Below are positions 34,466-44,629 of a stretch of 44,629 bases of DNA, one piece after another. Under the pieces are notes generated by a model, which saw only the letters and a program-made list of their open reading frames with translations, was not told where the DNA came from and ran no database searches. The DNA comes from Candidatus Obscuribacterales bacterium (GTDB lineage: Bacteria > Cyanobacteriota > Vampirovibrionia > Obscuribacterales > Obscuribacteraceae): NCBI GenBank assembly GCA_021732025.1, contig JAKFVU010000063.1, positions 1 to 44,629 on the forward strand. The letters run 5' to 3'. Position 1 is the stretch's first letter. Each line of letters starts with the position of its first letter. Made by a program: the position numbers and the translations under genes.

Positions 34466-36973
34466 TTACTCGCCCAGCTCTACAATCGTTACCCCGTCTC
34501 CGCCCTCGAATGTTTCTCCCGAACGCTGACGATTGGCATAGTGACAGATACTGAGAAATTCACGCACTACAGACTTGATGGCGCCAGTGCCGTGACCATG
34601 AATAATCATAAGAGGGCTGACCCTGTTGTGCGCGCAGCTATCTACAAACTCTTCTACTAAGGTATAAGCTTCATCGGCGCGCTTTCCACGCAAATCTATT
34701 GTGTTGCTCTGAGTGCGCACAAAAACTGCCGGATCATTATATTGAATAGGCACGGCCGTTTTCACTTTTAAGCCAGACTTAGCTGATTTGCCAGACTTTA
34801 CGGCCCTGTTTGCAGTTTGATGGCCAGCCACCTTAGCCGTTCCTCTAATTTCTAAATCTGAAGGAGCCACTTTGACCTTGAGTGGTCCAACTTGCACCAT
34901 GACCCGATCTATTTTTAGCTGCTGCTTGTCTGCATAGATTATTTCTTGAACTATGCCAGAGCTATTGAGAGACTTGAGGCGAACTGTCATTCCTTCAACT
35001 AGCACATTTGGATCTGGGCCTTTCGGGATAACTTTCTGCCGCTCTTGCAAGAAGCTCACAGTTGCTTTTAAGGCTTCTAGTTCAGCAGCAGTTTTCTGGG
35101 CGGCCTTAATACTCGGCTCTCTTTGTAATCCAGCGATCATCTCTTTCATGATCTCACGAGCCGCTTTCAACTCTTCTTCTAGTTCAGAAGCCATGCGTCC
35201 GCGCACTTTTTCTTGCTCTACCAAGAGCTTTTCTTCTCGTTGATCAAGCTTTGCTTCTTGCTGCTCTAAACTTTCTTGCAATTTACTGAGCTGTTCTTGC
35301 CGCTCTTGCACCTGGGCTAAGCGTGAGTTGAGATTCTCAATTATTTGCTCAAGCTCGTGTTCAGAAGCCACAGTTAGTTCGCGCGCCCGAGCCACCACAT
35401 TTGAGTCGAGCCCAAGCCTTTGGGCAATTGTATTGGCTTTTGAACTACCAGGTACTCCCAATCTCAACTTATAGGTAGGCGAGAGGGTGGCTTCATCGAA
35501 CTCAAAGCTACCGTTAACAAACCCACTGTTGCTATAGGCGAGCATCTTCAGCTCACCCAAGTGAGTGGTGGCAATAGTTACTACATCGCGCTCAAGTAGA
35601 TGCTCTAAAATAGCTCGGGCTAAAGCAGCACCTTCTTTCGGGTCGGTGCCAGCGCCAATTTCATCAAGCAAAACCAACATGCCGCGCTTAGCTGTGTTGA
35701 CAATTTCAACAACGTTTTTCATGTGGGCAGAAAAAGTTGAGAGGCTTTGCTCTAGTGATTGTTCGTCACCAATATCGGCGCACACAAGAGGAAATAATGC
35801 AGTTTTAGAGCCAATTTTGGCTGGTATGAGCAAGCCGCAACGCAGCATCAGAGAATAGATCCCAATCAACTTAAGTAAGACGGTTTTGCCACCAGTATTG
35901 GGGCCAGTAATAACAAGGGTGCGCTCACCCTCTTGCATTATCACAGTGTTCTCAACCACTACTTTTTTATGGTTTTGTAGCACCAAAAGTGGATGTCGGG
36001 CGCCGCGCAGTTCAATCATCGGCTGGGCGATCAAAGCGGGCTTGATACCACTATAGAGAACGGCTAGGCGGCCACGCGCCATAATACAATCAAGATCAAT
36101 TAGGGCGCTGTAACACTCTGCTATTTGATCCGCAAAGGGTCGAAGCTGATCACACAGCTCGATTACGATTCGCTCAATTTCACTTTCAATAGCAGAGTCT
36201 TTGATTTTGGTTTGGTTAGAAAGCTCTACAACACTGATGGGCTCGACATAGACTGTCAATCCAGACTGCGAGGCATCATGGACGATACCATCAAGCAAAT
36301 AGCGCATATTAGCCATAACCGGCAAGACAAAGCGCCCGCCACGCACAGTATAGATTGGCTCTTGTAGCGCTTTTGTACCTGATTGCGACTGAATGATACG
36401 CGACAATTCGTCTTTGATATGCTGATCAAGTTTATGTCTTTCGCGGCGCAAAGATCGCAAGAGACTGCTAGCAGTGTCTTTAACTACACCAAAGTCATCA
36501 ATGGCAAAATCAATAGCATCAATCTGTTTAGGCAATGCCACTAGCTTTGCCACGAATCGATGCAAGTGCGGAAATTGAGCTGGTGCTAAAAGAGCAAGTG
36601 AGCCACGTACCGAGCGAGCGACTAACAGAAGTGCCTTAACGCGAGCCAATTCGCTGGCCGAAATTACAGCACCAGCTCGAAGTAAAGCTATAGACTCGCG
36701 CACATCGCTGAGCTTGGACAGACTAAAAGCCGTGCGGCTCGAGATTAAAGCACTGGCTTCTTCGGTTTGGTCGAGCAATATCTGGGCGCTGGCAATCTCG
36801 GCATCTATATCTATAGAAAACTGAGTCTCTAATGCGCCCTGATCTTCCAGAGCTAAATGCGGAAGCAGTTGCCCTGAACGTCTCTTCCCTTCAGCTGTTT
36901 CATTTTGTTCTGCAAGATAGGTGGTGAGCCTTTCCCACTCAAGGGAGCGAAGACTTCTATGCTCAATACTCAC
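34466..36973 (-). CDS. mutS2: MutS2 endonuclease/ATPase
   Basis: MutS2 is a MutS homologue that lacks the mismatch-recognition domain. It acts on branched DNA or, in some bacteria, on stalled or collided ribosomes. This 835-residue protein has the MutS core helices, a Walker A TGPNTGGKT (about residues 355-363) and a Walker B VLLDEIGAGTDPKEGAAL (about 428-445). A long coiled-coil clamp lies at about 530-640. The C-terminal Smr nuclease domain (IDLRGKRADEAY and HGHGTGAI, about 765-835) is intact, with the conserved DLRG and HGxGTG motifs. It lies 30 bp downstream of a 121-residue gene, with which it is probably cotranscribed. No mutL or mutS1 is near. Confidence 0.95.
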   Translation of the reverse strand: MSIEHRSLRSLEWERLTTYLAEQNETAEGKRRSGQLLPHLALEDQGALETQFSIDIDAEIASAQILLDQTEEASALISSRTAFSLSKLSDVRESIALLRAGAVISASELARVKALLLVARSVRGSLALLAPAQFPHLHRFVAKLVALPKQIDAIDFAIDDFGVVKDTASSLLRSLRRERHKLDQHIKDELSRIIQSQSGTKALQEPIYTVRGGRFVLPVMANMRYLLDGIVHDASQSGLTVYVEPISVVELSNQTKIKDSAIESEIERIVIELCDQLRPFADQIAECYSALIDLDCIMARGRLAVLYSGIKPALIAQPMIELRGARHPLLVLQNHKKVVVENTVIMQEGERTLVITGPNTGGKTVLLKLIGIYSLMLRCGLLIPAKIGSKTALFPLVCADIGDEQSLEQSLSTFSAHMKNVVEIVNTAKRGMLVLLDEIGAGTDPKEGAALARAILEHLLERDVVTIATTHLGELKMLAYSNSGFVNGSFEFDEATLSPTYKLRLGVPGSSKANTIAQRLGLDSNVVARARELTVASEHELEQIIENLNSRLAQVQERQEQLSKLQESLEQQEAKLDQREEKLLVEQEKVRGRMASELEEELKAAREIMKEMIAGLQREPSIKAAQKTAAELEALKATVSFLQERQKVIPKGPDPNVLVEGMTVRLKSLNSSGIVQEIIYADKQQLKIDRVMVQVGPLKVKVAPSDLEIRGTAKVAGHQTANRAVKSGKSAKSGLKVKTAVPIQYNDPAVFVRTQSNTIDLRGKRADEAYTLVEEFVDSCAHNRVSPLMIIHGHGTGAIKSVVREFLSICHYANRQRSGETFEGGDGVTIVELGE

Positions 36974-37003
36974 GATCTATCTATTTAACTACTGTTCTAC
37001 TTG

Positions 37004-37369
37004 CTAGTTCAGCTCTGACGGAATGCCGCCAGCAGCAGCCCCAGCCACAACGGCAGTGGTAACCGGCTCAACGACTTCTTTAGGCATCGCAGCTAGTTGG
37101 GCCATTTGGGCAGCCATTTGAGCAGCTTGCTCTGTCAGCTCTTCAATTGTGTCGGTGCCTAGTAACTTTCTTAGGCGAATTTTTTGCAGTTCGTAGCTGC
37201 GATTGTTGCGCTTGTGTACAACACCAATACGCTCTAATTGCTTAATTGCTTCAAGGTGCGATTCAGGCACGGAGGCAACATCAACGCAGCCTTTCTCGTT
37301 AAGCCAAGAAATAGTTGGAGACAGGGTTCCCAGCAACTTGCGCATCGGCTGTTCGAAAACAGGCATCAT
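37004..37369 (-). CDS. small unknown protein upstream of mutS2
   Basis: I do not recognise this 121-residue protein. It begins MMPVFEQPM and has no signal peptide. A region at about residues 20-70 (VPESHLEAIKQLERIGVVHKRNNRSYELQ) looks like a small helix-turn-helix or winged-helix-like fold. A helical, Gln/Ala/Met-rich stretch at about 75-95 and a hydrophobic Ala/Gly-rich end follow. The first ATG is preceded by AGGAG 6 nt upstream, which is a good ribosome site. It ends 30 bp before mutS2 in the same direction, so a functional link with MutS2 or with regulation is possible. The winged-helix reading is a visual guess. Confidence 0.6.
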   Translation of the reverse strand: MMPVFEQPMRKLLGTLSPTISWLNEKGCVDVASVPESHLEAIKQLERIGVVHKRNNRSYELQKIRLRKLLGTDTIEELTEQAAQMAAQMAQLAAMPKEVVEPVTTAVVAGAAAGGIPSELN

Positions 37370-37433
37370 GAAATACTCCTACAAACGTGCTATTTAATCT
37401 TATCAGCTTGACAAGGGTGTTCTGAGGGGGTTA

Positions 37434-37997
37434 TTGCAGGCTATGAAGCAATACCCATATATAATTAAATACATGAACACCCTTTACAAGTATGCAGGAT
37501 TTAGCCCTGTCGTGCACGAAAGTGCCTTTATTGCCCCAACTGCCTGCCTCATTGGCAACGTCACAGTAGAAGAAGACGCCAGTATTTGGTTTCACACTGT
37601 TGCCAGGGGTGACATTAACGCCATCCGCATAGGGCGCAGTACCAATATTCAGGATGGCTGCCTAATGCATGTCACCCACCACCTGGGCCTAACGGTAGGC
37701 GATCGTGTAACAGTCGGTCACGGCGCCATTCTTCATGGCTGCACAATTGAGTCTGATTGCTTAATTGCCATGGGAGCCATCATCTTAGACGGTGCCAAAA
37801 TAGGTTCTCATTCGATTATTGCCGCCGGTTCAATTGTCGCTCCCAATAGTCAAATCCCTCCGGGTAGCCTGGTTATGGGCGTGCCAGGAAAAGTTGTGCG
37901 CGAGGCAAATGCTAAAGACCGCGAAATGATCGAGCGCGGAGCAGCAAATTATGTCGGCTACAAGCAGACATATAAAGAATCGTTGTCTGAACTGTAA
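37434..37997 (+). CDS. gamma-class carbonic anhydrase family protein
   Basis: This is a left-handed beta-helix protein of the gamma carbonic anhydrase/YrdA family, which binds a metal at a trimer interface. The metal ligands are the His residues in CLMHVTHH and VGHGAILHGC, as in the family. Hexapeptide repeats run over about residues 30-165 (of the 187-codon version). The TTG at 37434 has a good GAGGGGG ribosome site just upstream. Family N-termini fit better with the ATG at 37473 (MNTLYKYAG), which has none, giving 174 residues. A -35-like TTGACA is at 37408-37413. It is convergent with the exported hydrolase gene. Whether it is an active carbonic anhydrase is unknown. Confidence 0.88.
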   Translation: MQAMKQYPYIIKYMNTLYKYAGFSPVVHESAFIAPTACLIGNVTVEEDASIWFHTVARGDINAIRIGRSTNIQDGCLMHVTHHLGLTVGDRVTVGHGAILHGCTIESDCLIAMGAIILDGAKIGSHSIIAAGSIVAPNSQIPPGSLVMGVPGKVVREANAKDREMIERGAANYVGYKQTYKESLSEL

Positions 37998-38021
37998 TTT
38001 GAAGTCGAAGGTAGAAGCTCT

Positions 38022-39101
38022 CTAATATTTGCTGAGAGAACTCAATTCAACTAATTCAGAATCGTGATATTTAGCCTTCGTCGAAACTTTGGCGACCCGT
38101 TCCGCTCCACCAGGGAGATGACCGACTAACCAAGACTTGACCGTAAATAAAGTAGCAGGGTCGATATGGGCAGTCTCAATCAATACATGGCCTTTACCAG
38201 GCAGCCATCTAACCGTCTGGTCAGTAGACTTCAATTTCTTCAGCAAAGTAACAACGGCATTCTGCTGCAGCATGCGGTCATGATCACCTTGAATAACCAA
38301 AACCGGCATATCGGCAGGAATATTTTTGACGTGATTGATATTTGAGCGAATCACCGAAGCCGTGGTCATTAAGTCTCTCAGACTCAATGTCTTGCGCACC
38401 ATCGGGTCTTCAATGGTCTCTTGAGCGATTTCAGGATCTTCTGAAGCAAATTTTCTGATGTAAGGAACCATATCGAACTGTCTAACCGGATTAGCAAGCA
38501 GAGCAGCTACATCCTTAACCATCTCGGGCTCGCAGTAGTTGCGGCGTTTGAGTGCAGGACTGGACAACACCAGGCCGCTTATCTCTCCTGGCATAGCTTC
38601 AGCTGCTCTCAGTGATAGCCCCGCTCCCATGCTCTCGCCGATAAGAAAGACCGGTAAATCAGGATGCTCGTTGCGAGCAGCTCGGACCAGCGCCTTCAGA
38701 TCTTCCAAACTATCTTTATAACTGACCACGTTCTTGGCCGTAGGTGCAAACTGCCAGCGGCCGTATCCACGCAGGTCTTGGGCATAGACCTCGAAACCAA
38801 GGCCAACCAATTCATTGGCTAAATGATCGTACACACCACCGTGCATCACCATGCCATGAACGGCGATGGCCACTGCTTGAGGCTTCACGTCTTTCTGACG
38901 CCAAACATAAATAGGAATATTGGGCAAGGTGGTCATACCGTGCTCTAGGGGCGCGTCATCGCGTACGACGTCGCACTGAGCCAAAGCCGGTAGGCTCTGC
39001 AGCGAAAATACAGCGCTAAATAACCCAGCAACAGCTGCTGTTAGAGTCTTTTTATGGTTTTTTAGGCCAAAGCAAAGCGGACGATAAGACATAGTCATCA
39101 T
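38022..39101 (-). CDS. exported alpha/beta hydrolase (monoacylglycerol lipase-like)
   Basis: This 359-residue alpha/beta hydrolase has an N-terminal signal peptide (core at about residues 19-38, cleavage near ALA-Q at 41). The serine hydrolase elements are intact: an HG oxyanion motif (82-83), nucleophile Ser157 in GESMG, Asp275 in QGDHD and His305 in GKGHV. The sequence YAQDLRGYGRW and the loop with SSPALKRR resemble monoglyceride lipases and serine aminopeptidase-like (S33) hydrolases. It should act on a lipid or ester substrate outside the cytoplasm. ATG starts at codons 1, 2 and 4 are all possible. It is divergent from carB and convergent with the gamma carbonic anhydrase gene. Confidence 0.87.
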   Translation of the reverse strand: MMTMSYRPLCFGLKNHKKTLTAAVAGLFSAVFSLQSLPALAQCDVVRDDAPLEHGMTTLPNIPIYVWRQKDVKPQAVAIAVHGMVMHGGVYDHLANELVGLGFEVYAQDLRGYGRWQFAPTAKNVVSYKDSLEDLKALVRAARNEHPDLPVFLIGESMGAGLSLRAAEAMPGEISGLVLSSPALKRRNYCEPEMVKDVAALLANPVRQFDMVPYIRKFASEDPEIAQETIEDPMVRKTLSLRDLMTTASVIRSNINHVKNIPADMPVLVIQGDHDRMLQQNAVVTLLKKLKSTDQTVRWLPGKGHVLIETAHIDPATLFTVKSWLVGHLPGGAERVAKVSTKAKYHDSELVELSSLSKY

Positions 39102-39135
39102 GTTCGCCTCTATATTCTGTTAGTCGTTACCGACA

Positions 39136-39151
39136 CTGTCGAAATCGACAG
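39136..39151. promoter_or_regulatory. palindrome in the hydrolase/carB divergent region
   Basis: CTGTCG and CGACAG are arms of a perfect inverted repeat with an AAAT centre, 35 bp upstream of the hydrolase start. The form suits a dimeric regulator site, but it could be coincidental. The rest of 39102-39358 holds a -10-like TATACT at 39296-39301 for carB and a 6-bp hairpin, CTTGCA and TGCAAG, at 39324-39339 just before the carB start. Confidence 0.3.
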
Positions 39152-39358
39152 CCCCCCGTCTCTAACAATATGTACCAACGGTGAAACGGATTAAAACCAT
39201 AACTAGTTAAAACATTCAGTCGTCATCGAGAACAAGGTCATTGCAAAGATGAGAAGATAGGCCTTGCTCAATCTGAAGCATAAATTCAGGCTGAATATAC
39301 TTTACATATCCCGCCTTGCCCGCCTTGCAGCTGTGCAAGCCTTACTTACTCAGGAACA

Positions 39359-42631
<3,273 letters not shown>

Positions 42632-42715
42632 GAAAGGATCAGGAGCCACTGGTTCTATGAATAATGGCTATTAATGGCGACCAATAAAACTGCACACTGT
42701 ACATTGGAGTAAGCG

Positions 42716-43423
42716 ATGAGCAATGAAACTAGCGGAGCAAAAGAAGCAAACAACTTTGCTAAATATATTGACCACACACTATTGACTCCGCAAGCGACAA
42801 AAGCTGATGTGACCAAACTCTGTCAAGAAGCTATGGAAAATAATTTCTATGCCGTTTGCGTCAATCCTTCTTTTGTCAGACAAGCAGTAAAAGAGCTGTC
42901 ATCTTCAAAAGTTGCCGTTGCTACTGTAATTGGCTTCCCGCTAGGAGCCAACCTCACTGATATCAAAATTGCTGAAACACAAAGAGCAATTTCAGAAGGC
43001 GCTGAAGAAATTGACATGGTTATCAACGTCGGCGCTCTCAAGAGTGGAGACGTAGACTTTGTCACCGAAGAAATCAAAGCTGTGGTCAAAGCAGCGAAGC
43101 AAAATCCGGTCAAAGTAATCATTGAGTGCGATTTGCTTTCGGACGACGAAAAAGTAATGGCCACCGAATGTTGTGTCAAAGCCGGTGCCGCTATGGTGAA
43201 GACCTCTACCGGATTTGTCAAAGATGGAAAAGGCGCCACAGTAGCTGACATCGAACTAATCAAGAAAGCCCTAGGTGGTGCCAAACTTGGTATCAAAGCT
43301 AGTGCTGGAATTCGCGATCTTGCCAAAGCTAAATCGCTAGTTGATGCCGGTGCCACAAGATTAGGCACATCAGCCGGTGTAGATATTCTCAAGGGTGCTG
43401 AGCCAGCAAAAGCTGCATATTAG
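42716..43423 (+). CDS. deoC: deoxyribose-phosphate aldolase
   Basis: DeoC cleaves 2-deoxyribose 5-phosphate to acetaldehyde and glyceraldehyde 3-phosphate, in salvage of deoxyribonucleosides. This 235-residue protein has the class I aldolase motifs: Asp100 in EIDMVINVG, the Schiff-base Lys162 in MVKTSTGF, and Lys194 in GIKASAGIR. The family start YIDHTLLTPQATK is at about residues 17-29. The ATG is preceded by GGAG about 7 nt upstream. It follows carB on the same strand. No other deo gene is in the window. Confidence 0.96.
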   Translation: MSNETSGAKEANNFAKYIDHTLLTPQATKADVTKLCQEAMENNFYAVCVNPSFVRQAVKELSSSKVAVATVIGFPLGANLTDIKIAETQRAISEGAEEIDMVINVGALKSGDVDFVTEEIKAVVKAAKQNPVKVIIECDLLSDDEKVMATECCVKAGAAMVKTSTGFVKDGKGATVADIELIKKALGGAKLGIKASAGIRDLAKAKSLVDAGATRLGTSAGVDILKGAEPAKAAY

Positions 43424-43454
43424 CCTTCACTAACTAGCGTTCGAAAATTCTCAT

Positions 43455-43460
43455 GGGGGA
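43455..43460 (+). promoter_or_regulatory. Shine-Dalgarno deciding a TTG start
   Basis: GGGGGA here lies 7 nt before the in-frame TTG at 43468. The upstream ATG at 43453 overlaps it and has no purine-rich site before it. The TTG start also gives a cleaner signal peptide. Confidence 0.6.
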
Positions 43461-43467
43461 AAACAAA

Positions 43468-44541
43468 TTGGTTCCTGTTAAATCCGCACTTTCAGCCGTT
43501 GGTTCAGTACTGCTTGCCTGCAGTGTTGCCCTCAGCTTAAATGCAACTTTCGCCAATTCTGCGGCTGCAGATGAACAAGACTCTGAAGTCATGAAAAAAG
43601 CGGAAGGTTTGTACAGCCACGGCAAATTGAAAGAAGCTGGCGAATCGTTTAGGGAAGCAATTCGGCAAGAACCAAACAATGCCAAAGCCCACCAAAGACT
43701 CGGCGCTATTCTGGCAGCACAAGAAGATTACGAGACCGCCATTCTTGAATCAAAACAGGCTGCAAAACTCGATCCTAAGTACTTCCTACCGCATGTGGTG
43801 CTGGGCCAAATCTATGCCAACCAAGGAAAAGTAGAGCAAGCCCTTCCTGAATTCGAAGAAGCCTGCAAGCTTAAACCAACTAGCTTCCGTGCCCATTGCG
43901 ATCTAGGTTTTGCCTTGACCCATGTTGGCAAAGTTGATGAAGCCATCGCCGCCTACACCAAAGCTTCTGAGATCAATCCTAAAGATCCAACTCCCCATCT
44001 AAACATGGGCGTACTTTATGCTCAACAAGAAAAGTATCCACAAGCAATCAAAGCAGAACAAGAAGCCATAACACTGAACAGCAAGTTGCCTGAAGCCCAT
44101 ATCAATCTTGGCAATATTTTTGCTGAGTCTGGCGACACACAACAAGCTACCCAGGCCTTTAAAGATGCGCTTAAACTAGTGCCCAATCATCCTAACGCTT
44201 TGAGCGGCTACGGCTGGATGTTGCAGAAATCTGGTGATTTCAAAGGCGCCGTTGCTGAGCAAAAAAAAGCTCTAAAGATTCAACCTAATTTCACACCAGC
44301 AAGAAGAAGACTGGCTACAGCTCTAGCTGGGCTAGGCGATAATCAGCAGGCAGAAGTAGAATTCAAAAATGCTCTTAAAGCTTCTCCGCGTGACGTCAAT
44401 GCCCACGTCGAATATGCGCAGTTCTTAGAGAAGCAAGGTCAAAGCGCTCCAGCCCTAACTGAATACAAGAAGGCAGTTGAAATCAAACCAGATTCCAAAA
44501 TTGCCCAAGAAGGCGTGAGCAAGCTAACTAAAATAAAATAG
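43468..44541 (+). CDS. exported TPR-repeat protein
   Basis: This protein of about 357 residues has an N-terminal signal peptide (hydrophobic core SALSAVGSVLLACSVALSL, cleavage near NSAAA). About nine consecutive TPRs fill nearly all the rest, with signatures such as AHQRLGAILAAQED and AHINLGNIFAESGD. The mature protein should be a periplasmic or cell-surface superhelical scaffold. TTG at 43468 is chosen over ATG at 43453 because GGGGGA lies at the right distance. It begins 44 bp after deoC, and the two could share a transcript. No binding partner is evident. Confidence 0.8.
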   Translation: MVPVKSALSAVGSVLLACSVALSLNATFANSAAADEQDSEVMKKAEGLYSHGKLKEAGESFREAIRQEPNNAKAHQRLGAILAAQEDYETAILESKQAAKLDPKYFLPHVVLGQIYANQGKVEQALPEFEEACKLKPTSFRAHCDLGFALTHVGKVDEAIAAYTKASEINPKDPTPHLNMGVLYAQQEKYPQAIKAEQEAITLNSKLPEAHINLGNIFAESGDTQQATQAFKDALKLVPNHPNALSGYGWMLQKSGDFKGAVAEQKKALKIQPNFTPARRRLATALAGLGDNQQAEVEFKNALKASPRDVNAHVEYAQFLEKQGQSAPALTEYKKAVEIKPDSKIAQEGVSKLTKIK

Positions 44542-44629
44542 AATCAATTCAATTTGAATAGATAAGCATTACTCATAGCAGCGCCTCTTCTATTTTCGCT
44601 AATTTAAAACAGAAAGTTTTTTGCGCAAA

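Noticed and set aside
42847..43392. 181-codon minus-strand frame opposite deoC
   Set aside because: deoC is a certain gene. The opposite frame is a low-complexity Ser/Ala/Thr shadow produced by its codon use.

Overview
This 44.6 kb window is ordinary bacterial chromosome, densely coding, with no phage, insertion sequence, integron or CRISPR signal. It encodes a Gram-negative (diderm) cell: there is a lipopolysaccharide transport cluster (lptC, lptA, lptB, lptF/G), a respiratory complex I subunit (NuoN) and several exported or membrane-anchored TPR proteins. TTG and GTG starts are frequent, secreted TPR proteins are numerous, and there are two very large Ala/Lys/Pro-rich proteins. Together with the mix of cyanobacterial-like housekeeping genes this resembles non-photosynthetic Cyanobacteriota (Vampirovibrionia/Melainabacteria, Obscuribacterales-like). 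That placement is inference from gene style, not a phylogeny.

Layout. 1-4695 (minus): tRNA-Arg(CCU), a small two-helix membrane protein, a YfhO-family membrane protein and nuoN, the last three as one tight unit. 4903-6760 (plus): carA and a HAD phosphatase. 6896-11932 (plus): a TPR protein, then lptC-lptA-lptB-lptF/G with abutting or overlapping ends; this LptA carries three OstA-like modules in one chain. 12200-18065 (plus): a TPR protein, aroK, an unknown protein, aroQ, another TPR protein, a second unknown protein and a Nudix hydrolase. 18248-21851 (plus): an A-type Fe-S carrier, a YgfZ folate-binding protein fused to TPRs, a lone PotC-type permease and a second Nudix hydrolase. 21856-24714 (minus): ileS, whose leader looks like a peptide-controlled transcription attenuator. 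25026-25832 (plus): an inositol monophosphatase that meets a GT2 glycosyltransferase (minus) with overlapping stop codons. 25829-37369 (minus): reading with transcription, a 121-residue protein, mutS2, a 1526-residue and a 933-residue protein of unknown function, then the glycosyltransferase. 37434-44541: gamma-carbonic anhydrase (plus), an exported alpha/beta hydrolase (minus), carB, deoC and another exported TPR protein (plus).

Functional themes. The lpt block would move LPS from the inner membrane to the cell surface. aroK and aroQ feed chorismate synthesis. carA and carB make carbamoyl phosphate but lie 33 kb apart. The A-type carrier and YgfZ both belong to Fe-S cluster maturation. The most distinctive item is the ileS leader (24760-24936): a 15-codon reading frame with four Ile codons is followed by mutually exclusive hairpins and an intrinsic terminator. 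That is the classical attenuation layout, and it would be unusual for an aminoacyl-tRNA synthetase gene.
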